Source: Arthrobacter sp. (GTDB lineage Bacteria > Actinomycetota > Actinomycetes > Actinomycetales > Micrococcaceae). Taken from it: DNA of 12,858 bases. This document shows positions 1-5,677 of this stretch, in pieces (position 1 is the first letter of the stretch; each line of letters opens with the position of its first letter). A program made the translations under genes and the position numbers. A model generated the notes under the pieces. It was not told the origin of the DNA. It made no database searches and saw only the letters and a list, made by a program, of their open reading frames with translations. The stretch spans positions 1-12,858 of the forward strand of contig JASLAA010000270.1 in the NCBI GenBank assembly GCA_030147325.1. The letters run 5' to 3'.

Positions 1-102
1 GTCGCCCTCCTTCCTGGCCGACGAGGCAGCAGCGTTCCTGGCGGCGGTGAATTCGTCGAGCGGGAGGGCGTAGAGCCGGGCAGCCTGGTCCGCCAGATCC
101 AT
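1..102 (-). CDS. Unrecognised protein, N-terminal 34 codons only (cut by window edge)
   Basis: Reading leftwards from an ATG at 102, the frame stays open to the window edge and begins MDLADQAARLYALPLDEF, continuing into an Ala/Arg-rich stretch that ends KEGD. The 'LYALPLDEFTAARN' style of opening resembles uncharacterised actinobacterial proteins, which from memory begin this way and continue as long Ala/Arg-rich helical proteins; I know no function for them. It lies 32 nt downstream of the DUF429 gene on the same strand and probably shares its transcript. A purine-rich GGAAGGA lies 13 nt or more upstream of the ATG, a longer spacing than usual. The coding call rests on codon style and the resemblance only. 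Confidence 0.6.
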   Translation of the reverse strand, partial: MDLADQAARLYALPLDEFTAARNAAASSARKEGD

Positions 103-134
103 GCCTGGTCCGTCCTTCCGCGTCGGGTCGCCTG

Positions 135-878
135 TCAGGGCGCGAGGTCCTCCAACCGTCCCACGGGAAGGGCGATCCAGCCCTCCCGGCACGCCTGGTC
201 GTGGACCTCGGAGGGCACGGGGTGGGTGAGGGCAAGCGCGTGGGCGCGCGCCACCAGGGCGGCGACGACGGCATCGAAGGCGTCGTCCGATGACGCCATC
301 AGCCGCACCCCGGCATCGTCGAGGGCCAGCCAGGGCACCCGCTCCAGCACGCGGGCCAACAGGGTCCGCCGGACAGCGCCGTCGTTCTTGTAGCCGCGGG
401 TGTCGAAGCCCCATCCCCGCAGGGCCGCGGAGGGGTACACCTCGACAGCCGTCCCGCCGCCGGAGCGGTCCACCGGAATGCCGGTCTGCTGCCCGATGCG
501 GTCCAGGAGCACCGCGCAGTGCATGGCGGTCAGCCCCAGCCGGTCCGTCGCGACGCTGAGGGGCCAGCGCCCGGTGATCTCCCGGGTCATCCGATCCGTG
601 GCCCGGTAGGACAGCCGGCGGCGCCACGCCATGCCCTGGTCCGGGCCGGTGGCCGGGCCCTCCCCGGCGGCATGGCGCGTGAGAAAGGCGACGAAGTCAT
701 CGGGCCAGCCGAAGGCGCAGTCGATGCCGAGGTTCCGTACCCCGGGCGCGACCGCTGCGATGTCGGCGTCGGCCACCCCCAGGTGGACCTGCACCGCGAC
801 CCGGGGTCGGGACCAGTCGAGCACGGCGAGGGCTGTGCCCTTGGTTTCGGCAGCGAGGTCCACTCCGGCGGTGAGCAC
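135..878 (-). CDS. DUF429 family protein (predicted RNase H-like nuclease fold)
   Basis: 247 residues, normal for DUF429. Family landmarks seen in order: GVDLA (5-9), GIDCAFGWP (51-59), YRATDR (91-96), EVYPSA (146-151), a DDAFDAVVAAL helix (198-208) and REGWIALP (231-238). The acidic residues D7, D53, D95 and D199/D202 sit where an RNase H-like fold would place metal-binding carboxylates. This is inferred from the family; members are only predicted nucleases and have no assigned substrate. There is no signal peptide or membrane segment, so it should be cytosolic. The start is GTG at 878. It has no convincing Shine-Dalgarno sequence but sits where transcription should begin from a perfect TATAAT box, so it is probably leaderless. 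The unrecognised gene at 102-1 follows on the same strand. Confidence 0.85.
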   Translation of the reverse strand: MLTAGVDLAAETKGTALAVLDWSRPRVAVQVHLGVADADIAAVAPGVRNLGIDCAFGWPDDFVAFLTRHAAGEGPATGPDQGMAWRRRLSYRATDRMTREITGRWPLSVATDRLGLTAMHCAVLLDRIGQQTGIPVDRSGGGTAVEVYPSAALRGWGFDTRGYKNDGAVRRTLLARVLERVPWLALDDAGVRLMASSDDAFDAVVAALVARAHALALTHPVPSEVHDQACREGWIALPVGRLEDLAP

Positions 879-883
879 CCCCG

Positions 884-912
884 ATTATAGGCACCGGAGG
901 CAGCTGCGTCAG
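884..912 (-). promoter_or_regulatory. Promoter of the DUF429 gene (leaderless)
   Basis: On the minus strand a perfect TATAAT (889-884) is preceded by exactly 17 bp and CTGACG (912-907), which matches TTGACA at 4 of 6 positions. The GTG start at 878 falls 6 nt past the box, at the expected +1, so the transcript should begin at or beside the start codon. Confidence 0.75.
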
Positions 913-964
913 GCCGGTCGGGGACTGTATCCGGGCGCCGCCAGCGGGTAGAGATGGAGTGTCG

Positions 965-992
965 CACGTGCAGTCCCACGTGCAGCCTGCAC
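965..992. repeat. Tandem CACGTGCAG repeats and a 13-bp palindrome upstream of the hemerythrin gene
   Basis: CACGTGCAG occurs at 965-973 and again at 977-985, a 12-bp period, each copy containing the palindrome CACGTG. The second copy merges into a perfect 6-1-6 palindrome GTGCAG-C-CTGCAC at 980-992. The cluster ends 28 nt before the GTG start at 1021, so it lies in the 5' leader or promoter. A regulator-binding site or an RNA hairpin is possible; neither is shown. I see no convincing -35/-10 pair for the hemerythrin operon here. Confidence 0.55.
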
Positions 993-1020
993 AGTCCCGT
1001 CGAGAGCACCAGGAGAAGGC

Positions 1021-1845
1021 GTGTACACCTCGGTCGCAGACCAGACCACCGATCAGCTCGGCGGACCGCTCAGTGTCCTCGTCCGGCAGAAGCGCGACCA
1101 CGTGAAGCTGGACGGCCTGCTCGACCAGCTGAGGGGCTCGCGCGGTGAGGAGCAGGCCGCCGTGCTGCTCAGCATCTACCGCCTCGTCTTCCCGCACGCC
1201 TTCGCCGAGGAGTCCGTCCTGTGGCCCGTGATGCGCCGGGTGCTGCCCGACGGCGGGGAGCTCACGCTCGAGGTGGAGCGTGAGCACCAGGAGGTCAACG
1301 AGCTGGTGCAGAAGCTCGAGGGGCTCGACGACGGCTCACCGGAGCGCGCACAGGTGCTCGGGCGCCTGGCGGAAGTCCTCGACGACGACGTCCGCGACGA
1401 GGAGGACGCGCTGTTCCCGCGACTCCAGGAGCGGGTCTCGCGCAGGGAACTCCAGATCCTCGGCGTGCTCTGGGAACTGGTGCGCCGCGTCGCCCCGACC
1501 CGGGCGCACCCCGTCGTCGCCCGCCGCCCGCCGGGGAACGTCGTCGCCGCACTGCCGTTGTCCGTCCTGGACCGGGCCCGCGACGTGGCGGACTACGCCG
1601 TGCTGCATGCACCGGCCCGGGCTGTTCCCCTGCTCCACGCCTGCAGCACGGGTCTCGCGCGCGCTTCCCACGCCGTCGAACTGCTGCCCATCATGCGCTC
1701 GGGTGAGGATCCCTCGACCAGGTCCATCGCCGGGAAGCCGCCGGTTCCCTGGGGAATGATCGTCGTGGGCGGCATGGCGGCCGCGCTGCTCGCGGCCGAA
1801 GCATGGCGCAGCCTCCGAGGACGCTCCGACGAAGGGAAGGAATGA
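1021..1845 (+). CDS. Hemerythrin-domain (HHE) protein with C-terminal membrane anchor
   Basis: 274 residues, GTG start, AGGAG (1011-1015) 5 nt upstream. Residues about 20-140 form a four-helix hemerythrin-like domain, which normally carries a carboxylate-bridged di-iron site binding O2 or NO. Likely ligands seen: H27, H59 and E63 (HAFAEE), H89 (EREHQEV), and E127 in DVRDEEDALFP. In typical HHE domains that last helix reads HxxxEE; here the His position is D123, so one canonical ligand is an Asp. I believe close actinobacterial relatives share this, but cannot check. Residues 141-235 are a conserved-looking extension of unknown role. Residues about 238-260 (PWGMIVVGGMAAALLAAEAW) are a single hydrophobic helix with Arg just after it, implying a tail anchor with the iron domain in the cytoplasm. 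A zinc-ribbon gene follows by 4 nt, probably in one operon. Roles in oxygen, NO or iron sensing are inference. Confidence 0.85.
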   Translation: MYTSVADQTTDQLGGPLSVLVRQKRDHVKLDGLLDQLRGSRGEEQAAVLLSIYRLVFPHAFAEESVLWPVMRRVLPDGGELTLEVEREHQEVNELVQKLEGLDDGSPERAQVLGRLAEVLDDDVRDEEDALFPRLQERVSRRELQILGVLWELVRRVAPTRAHPVVARRPPGNVVAALPLSVLDRARDVADYAVLHAPARAVPLLHACSTGLARASHAVELLPIMRSGEDPSTRSIAGKPPVPWGMIVVGGMAAALLAAEAWRSLRGRSDEGKE

Positions 1846-1849
1846 CACC

Positions 1850-2005
1850 ATGAACGCAACATGCCCCAGCTGCAACACCGAACTGATCGAGCTGAGCGAG
1901 GACCAGTGGCCCGCGGAAGGGCCGGTGCCCGACGGCACGATCGCCGTCTACCAGTGCGGACAGGACCACCGGATCACCGTCGGCAGGACGCAGATCCAGG
2001 CCTAG
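1850..2005 (+). CDS. Small zinc-ribbon protein, 51 residues
   Basis: The ATG at 1850 follows the hemerythrin stop (1845) by 4 nt, and the purine-rich GAAGGGAAGG (1831-1840) inside the end of that gene serves as ribosome binding site. The protein begins MNATCPSCNTELIEL and carries CPSC (C5, C8) and later C36 with H40 (CGQDH), a plausible four-ligand zinc ribbon with knuckles 27 residues apart. No signal or membrane segment is visible. The close spacing argues for coexpression with the membrane-anchored hemerythrin. The protein could bind a partner or nucleic acid, but nothing in the sequence decides this. Its TAG stop (2003-2005) shares CTAG with the stop of the facing gene. The short length makes it easy to miss, but the metal-ligand spacing and gene position support it. 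Confidence 0.75.
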   Translation: MNATCPSCNTELIELSEDQWPAEGPVPDGTIAVYQCGQDHRITVGRTQIQA

Positions 2006-2232
2006 GATCTGGCGTCGAGGGAACCGGCGTCAGCGATGATCCGGCTCAGCTCGTCCCGCAGCGCTCCCGCCTCGTCGAGACTGAGTTCGAGGCGCTCACC
2101 CTGTTCCACCCAGCCGACGCTGACGCGCGGCCCGTGCTCGTCCTGGGACAGACCCACCGCGAGGGCCCGTCCGCCGGTCTTCGTGACGTCTCCGACGATC
2201 AGTTCCCCGCCGTCATCCCCTGCAATTGCCAT
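2002..2232 (-). CDS. Unrecognised small protein, 76 residues
   Basis: Begins MAIAGDDGGELIVGDVTKTG and ends SLDARS. The first half looks like alternating beta strands (GELIVGDV, RALAVGLSQ, RVSVGWVEQGERLELS) and the last 25 residues like an amphipathic helix (DEAGALRDELSRIIADAG). This resembles a small beta-sheet-plus-helix fold, but I do not recognise the family. Coding evidence is strong: an almost ideal GAGGAGGA at 2242-2235 just upstream of the ATG, a TAGCAT -10 box further up, and normal high-GC codon use. It lacks a signal peptide. It is convergent with the zinc-ribbon gene, sharing CTAG at the stop codons, and is about 100 bp downstream of the lipoprotein gene on the same strand. Confidence 0.75.
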   Translation of the reverse strand: MAIAGDDGGELIVGDVTKTGGRALAVGLSQDEHGPRVSVGWVEQGERLELSLDEAGALRDELSRIIADAGSLDARS

Positions 2233-2262
2233 GGCTCCTCCTCGGTAGCGACTCCGCCCTCC

Positions 2263-2268
2263 ATGCTA
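2263..2268 (-). promoter_or_regulatory. -10 box for the 76-residue protein gene
   Basis: TAGCAT on the minus strand fits TANNNT and would start transcription near 2256, giving a leader of about 24 nt that contains the strong GAGGAGGA ribosome binding site. No good -35 is visible at 17-18 bp. Confidence 0.45.
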
Positions 2269-2333
2269 GGCGCGGCCGCCCCGGGATGGTCCGCGAATTC
2301 CGGCACGACCGGCAGATCGGTTCGGGATTCCCG

Positions 2334-2780
2334 TCACTCGGGCTCCGCCGGCCGCAGCGCGAGGTTCGGGTGGAGGAGTTCGAAGCCCTCGTCCACCACG
2401 GCGTTCCGATCGATATCGTCCGGCAGGAGGACGGCGGTCGCCCTGCTGTCCCGGATCGTGGCGCCGGACCTGCCCGGAGCGAGCGGAGTGCATTCGATAC
2501 CCACACCGATGCCCTCCTCCACCAGGAGGCAGACGGCGTCCTCCGGTCCGCTTCCTTCCGACGGTGTCGCCGCGAAGTACTCGACGCCGTCGTGCTCGAT
2601 CAGGAACCGCGTGCTGGACACATCGATACCGTCAAGATCGGACTGGATGGTCAGGATGTCCTGATCCGTCTGGTCCTCCTCGAGGAGACCGAGCGCCGGA
2701 CCCCCGGTGCAGCCGGTCAGCCCCAGCATCATGGCGCACGTGAGGGCCACGGGCGCGGTGGCTCGGATGCGTCGGTCCAT
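2334..2780 (-). CDS. Small secreted lipoprotein of unknown function
   Basis: 148 residues from an ATG at 2780 with AGGAG about 6 nt upstream; an in-frame ATG at 2837 lacks such support and would put 19 residues ahead of the signal peptide. The N-terminus MDRRIRATAPVALTCAMM leads into a lipobox LTGC with C24 as the lipidated cysteine, so the mature protein should be anchored to the outer face of the membrane. The mature part is acidic and carries two cysteines (C84, C97), which could form a disulfide. I do not recognise a domain. It is divergent from the SDR gene at 2851, with 70 bp between starts. A weak 5-1-5 inverted repeat CGGGA-T-TCCCG (2323-2333) directly follows the stop. Confidence 0.75.
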   Translation of the reverse strand: MDRRIRATAPVALTCAMMLGLTGCTGGPALGLLEEDQTDQDILTIQSDLDGIDVSSTRFLIEHDGVEYFAATPSEGSGPEDAVCLLVEEGIGVGIECTPLAPGRSGATIRDSRATAVLLPDDIDRNAVVDEGFELLHPNLALRPAEPE

Positions 2781-2816
2781 GCGGCTCCTGCCTTCGACGA
2801 CGTGTCGGTCCGTTCC

Positions 2817-2822
2817 AGCGTA
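2817..2822 (-). promoter_or_regulatory. -10 box for the lipoprotein gene
   Basis: TACGCT on the minus strand fits TANNNT and would start transcription near 2810, giving a 30-nt leader with AGGAG. No clear -35 is visible. It lies only 16 bp from the opposing -10 of the SDR gene, so the two promoters overlap. Confidence 0.35.
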
Positions 2823-2838
2823 GCGAAGCGCTCGCACC

Positions 2839-2844
2839 TAGGCT
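2839..2844 (+). promoter_or_regulatory. -10 box for the SDR gene (probably leaderless)
   Basis: TAGGCT ends 6 nt before the ATG at 2851, so +1 should fall on or beside the start codon. The intervening GGGGCC is not a Shine-Dalgarno sequence. The -35 region is weak, hence moderate confidence. Confidence 0.5.
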
Positions 2845-2850
2845 GGGGCC

Positions 2851-3663
2851 ATGGATTCCGAACAGGCACTTTCCGGGCGCACCTTCGTGGTCACCGGTGT
2901 CAGCCGTCGCAGGGGCATCGGCTATGCGGTCGCCTCCCGCCTCGCCTCCAGGGGCGCCAGCCTGTTCCTGCACCACTATGCACCGCACGACGCCGACCAG
3001 CCCTGGGGGGTGGACAGCATCGCGGAGGTCGTGGCCGGCATCCGCGAGTTGCAGCCCGACGGAGCGTTCCTCGCCCATGCCGGTATCGACCTCGCGGAGC
3101 CGGACGGCGCGCGGCGCCTGGTCGCCGAAGCCGGTGCCGCGCTCGGGCACCTCGACGGACTGGTGTGCAACCACGCGAAGAGCGGGGGTGACGGTCGGTT
3201 GGCCGACCTCTCCTGGGAGGATCTCGACGCCCACTGGCAGGTCAACACGCGCTCCACCATCCTGGCCACGAAGCACTTCGCCGACCAGCACGACGGGCGG
3301 GAGGGCGGCCGGGTCATCTGGATGACGTCCGGTCAGGTCGCCGGGCCGATGACGGGGGAGATCGCCTACGCGGCGTCGAAGGCCGCACTCGCCGGGCTCA
3401 CGCCGTCCGTCGCCGACGACCTGGTGGACCGAGGCATCCTGCTCAACACCGTGAATCCAGGCCCGGTGAACACGGGCTACCTCGATGACGGGACCGCGGA
3501 CCGCCCGCTCGAGACGCTGCGGGCCGTCCTCGCGCACTGTCCCACGGGCCGCTTCGGCGAACCGGACGACCCGGCCCGGCTGATCGCCTGGCTGCTGAGC
3601 GATGAGGGCCGCTGGATGGTCGGCCAGGTGCTGAGTACCGAGGGAGGCTTTCGCAGGTGGTGA
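2851..3663 (+). CDS. SDR-family oxidoreductase (3-oxoacyl-ACP reductase-like)
   Basis: 270 residues, usual for a classical short-chain dehydrogenase. Seen: the cofactor motif TGVSRRRGIG (15-24), CNHAK at 106-110 in the NNAG position, N132, catalytic S160 in WMTSGQ, Y173 and K177 in YAASK, then NPGPVNTGY (202-210). The Arg run after TG (R19-R21) would favour NADP(H), as inference. A FabG-like C-terminus ends TEGGFRRW. Substrate unknown. The phrase HHYAPHDADQPWG (41-53) looks characteristic of one SDR subgroup I cannot name. The enzyme should be cytosolic. Start chosen at 2851, where a TAGGCT box gives a leaderless transcript; no Shine-Dalgarno is present. It is divergent from the lipoprotein gene and convergent with the sugar ABC operon, separated from it by a hairpin. 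Confidence 0.88.
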   Translation: MDSEQALSGRTFVVTGVSRRRGIGYAVASRLASRGASLFLHHYAPHDADQPWGVDSIAEVVAGIRELQPDGAFLAHAGIDLAEPDGARRLVAEAGAALGHLDGLVCNHAKSGGDGRLADLSWEDLDAHWQVNTRSTILATKHFADQHDGREGGRVIWMTSGQVAGPMTGEIAYAASKAALAGLTPSVADDLVDRGILLNTVNPGPVNTGYLDDGTADRPLETLRAVLAHCPTGRFGEPDDPARLIAWLLSDEGRWMVGQVLSTEGGFRRW

Positions 3664-3691
3664 CCGTGGCCGGTTGGGCGCCGCACGGGGT

Positions 3692-3720
3692 GCCCGGCGC
3701 GGGAGCTCTCCTGCCCGGGC
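3692..3720. terminator. GC-rich hairpin between convergent genes, possible bidirectional terminator
   Basis: GCCCGG (3692-3697) pairs with CCGGGC (3715-3720), and GCGGGAG (3699-3705) pairs with CTCCTGC (3708-3714), with one bulged C and one G-U pair. That is a near-continuous 13-bp stem with a very small loop. It sits between the SDR stop (3663) and the permease stop (3733). There is no T-run on either side, so it would be an actinobacterial-style U-less terminator, if it is one. Confidence 0.5.
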
Positions 3721-3732
3721 GGGGTGGAAGGA

Positions 3733-4650
3733 TCAGCGGATGCCGCTCCTGGCCAGCCCCTGCACGAAGTACTTCTGGAAGGCCAGGAACATGATGATGA
3801 TCGGTGTGATGGAGACCAGGGCCAGGGCCATGATGGCGCCGTAGTCCGCACCGTACTGACCCCGGAGGTACAGCAGGCCGATGGGCAGTGTGAAGAGCTG
3901 ACTGTCCTTCAGGGCGATCAGCGGCCACGCGAAATCGTTCCACTGGTACATCACCGTGAGCAGCACGAGCACCGCGATGAGCGGCTTGCACAGCGGAAGG
4001 ATGATCTGGAGGAAGATGCGCAGTGTGCCTGCCCCGTCGACCTTCGCCGCCTCGATGAGTTCGTCGGGGATGGCAATGATGAACTGCCGGGCGAGGAAGA
4101 TGCCGAAGGCCGACGCCGCCGACGGGAGGATGACGGCCCAGAAGGTGCCGTAGATACCGAGCTCGGTCACCAGGCGGAACTGGGCCACCATCAGCACCTG
4201 CACGGGGATCATCATGGTGCTCAGCACCAGGAGGAAGATCGCCCCCTTGCCTCGGAAGGCCAGCTTCGCGAAGGCATACCCGGCCAGCAGGTTCACCGTG
4301 ACGGTGAGAACGGTCACGATCGCCGTGATGACCACGGAATTCCCGAACCACGTCATGGTGGGGAAGCTGCCGAAGACGGTGCGGAAATTGTCCAGGGTCC
4401 AGGACGAGGGCCAGATCCGCAGCTCCCGGCTGAAGACGTCGGCATTGGGGGAGAAGGCGAGGGTCACCATCCAGTACAACGGGAACATCATCACGAGCCC
4501 GACGACGACGGCCGTCACGAGCCGCGCGACGGCGGCAGCCCGCTGCGCCCCCGACACCCTCCTGGTGCGGGGCGCGAAGCCGGGCCCCGGGCGCGATCCG
4601 TCGTTCCTGACCGCGGGAGCCCCGCCCCTTACCGCAGCTGACTGAGCCAT
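3733..4650 (-). CDS. Sugar ABC transporter permease, MalG-like (CUT1)
   Basis: 305 residues. After a basic N-terminus (about 1-40) there are roughly six hydrophobic segments: about 42-66, 105-127, 137-158, 168-190, 221-240 and 271-291. The cytoplasmic EAA loop IPDELIEAAKVDGAGTLRIF (194-213) and following ILPL are typical of the MalG half of carbohydrate importers and contact the ATPase. The start at 4650 (MAQSAAVRGG) has AGGA about 6 nt upstream. Upstream in-frame codons to 4803 fall inside the end of the other permease gene and read as low-complexity Ser/Arg sequence, so they are rejected. It is the last gene of the binding protein-permease-permease operon, 58 nt after its partner. No ATPase follows; the operon ends near the hairpin at 3692-3720. 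Substrate is not readable from a permease. Confidence 0.9.
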   Translation of the reverse strand: MAQSAAVRGGAPAVRNDGSRPGPGFAPRTRRVSGAQRAAAVARLVTAVVVGLVMMFPLYWMVTLAFSPNADVFSRELRIWPSSWTLDNFRTVFGSFPTMTWFGNSVVITAIVTVLTVTVNLLAGYAFAKLAFRGKGAIFLLVLSTMMIPVQVLMVAQFRLVTELGIYGTFWAVILPSAASAFGIFLARQFIIAIPDELIEAAKVDGAGTLRIFLQIILPLCKPLIAVLVLLTVMYQWNDFAWPLIALKDSQLFTLPIGLLYLRGQYGADYGAIMALALVSITPIIIMFLAFQKYFVQGLARSGIR

Positions 4651-4708
4651 GGGATTCCTGTCCTGGTGATCATCGAGGTGGGGCGGGCCTGTATCCGGGA
4701 TGGGCGGC

Positions 4709-5677
4709 TCATCCGGCGGTGTCCCGGGAGCGGTTGCCGCGCCACTGGATGGCCGTGAAGATGAGCGTGAGCAGGAAGATGACGATCCCGATGGCTGCGG
4801 CATAACTCTGGTCGCGCGTGACGAACCCGTTCTCGTACGCGTAGGTCACGAGGACGGAGGTGGAACGGCCGGGCCCGCCACCGGTCATCACGAAGATGGT
4901 GTCGAACACCTGGAACGAGTAGATGACGTCCATGATGAGGAGGAAGAACGTGGACGGTCCGACGAGTGGCACGGTGAGGTAGCGGAACTGCTGCCAGGAG
5001 CTCGCTCCCTCGAGCCGGGCGGCTTCGTAGAGTTCCGGGGAGATGCCCTGCAGCCCGGCGAGGTAGATCACCATGTTGAATCCGACGCGGATCCACAGGG
5101 TCACCAGGATGATGGACACGAAAGCCGCGGACCCCTGGGACTGCCACGGGACGCCGTCGAGACCGCCACCACGCAGCAGCTTGTTGACGATGCCCGTCGC
5201 CTCGTCGAACAGCAGCACCCCCATGAGCGCCGTCGCGACCCCGGAGATGACCATGGGCAGGTAGATGAGGGTGCGGAAGAGCTTCCGTCCGGGAAGCACG
5301 GAGTTCATCAGGACGGCGAGCCCGAGGCCGAGGGCGAGGCTCAGCGGAACGGTGATCAGGGTGAAGACGGCGGTGTTGAGAGCGGATTGCCAGAACGTCG
5401 GATCGCCGGCGAGACGCCGGTAGTTCTCGAATCCCACCCAGCCGGAGGCGCCGAACCCGCTGGACTCCTGGAAGCTGATCAGGAAGGCCCAGCCGAGCGG
5501 GAGGAACAGGAAGATGCCGAGCAGGATCAGGTTGGGCCCGAGGAATCCGTAGGACGCCATGGTGGCTCGCCGGATCACGCCGTTCCTGCCCGGCCGGCGG
5601 GTGTACGTCGCCGCGGGGGAGGGTGCAGGACCATCGGCGCCGGTCGAGTCCTTCCGCGCCGAGGTGTCGGCCGACAT
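4709..5677 (-). CDS. Sugar ABC transporter permease, MalF-like (CUT1)
   Basis: 322 residues. A hydrophilic N-terminus (1-40) precedes about six membrane segments: about 44-69, 103-126, 136-158, 183-206, 240-260 and 292-312. The EAA loop SPELYEAARLEGASSWQQF (213-231) and the periplasmic-side signature TGGGPGRST (265-273) mark it as the MalF-type partner in a carbohydrate importer. The ATG at 5677 overlaps the TGA of the binding-protein gene in the sequence TGATG, and no Shine-Dalgarno is visible, so translation should be coupled to the upstream gene. It forms the membrane channel with the permease at 4650-3733. Confidence 0.9.
   Translation of the reverse strand: MSADTSARKDSTGADGPAPSPAATYTRRPGRNGVIRRATMASYGFLGPNLILLGIFLFLPLGWAFLISFQESSGFGASGWVGFENYRRLAGDPTFWQSALNTAVFTLITVPLSLALGLGLAVLMNSVLPGRKLFRTLIYLPMVISGVATALMGVLLFDEATGIVNKLLRGGGLDGVPWQSQGSAAFVSIILVTLWIRVGFNMVIYLAGLQGISPELYEAARLEGASSWQQFRYLTVPLVGPSTFFLLIMDVIYSFQVFDTIFVMTGGGPGRSTSVLVTYAYENGFVTRDQSYAAAIGIVIFLLTLIFTAIQWRGNRSRDTAG

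Noticed and set aside
965..982. CACGTG hexamers as E-box or G-box elements
   Set aside because: Those are eukaryotic binding sites. In this bacterial context only the symmetry and repeat are meaningful.
2323..2333. CGGGA-T-TCCCG after the lipoprotein stop as a terminator
   Set aside because: A realistic hairpin would have only a 4-bp stem and no T-run; too weak to call.
1861..2664. Plus-strand open frame running over the zinc-ribbon, 76-residue and lipoprotein genes
   Set aside because: It lacks a ribosome binding site and recognisable motifs, and overlaps three better supported frames with good starts.
2251..3191. Plus-strand open frame overlapping the lipoprotein and SDR genes
   Set aside because: It conflicts with both the lipobox-bearing minus-strand frame and the SDR frame, and shows only Arg/Gly-rich sequence.
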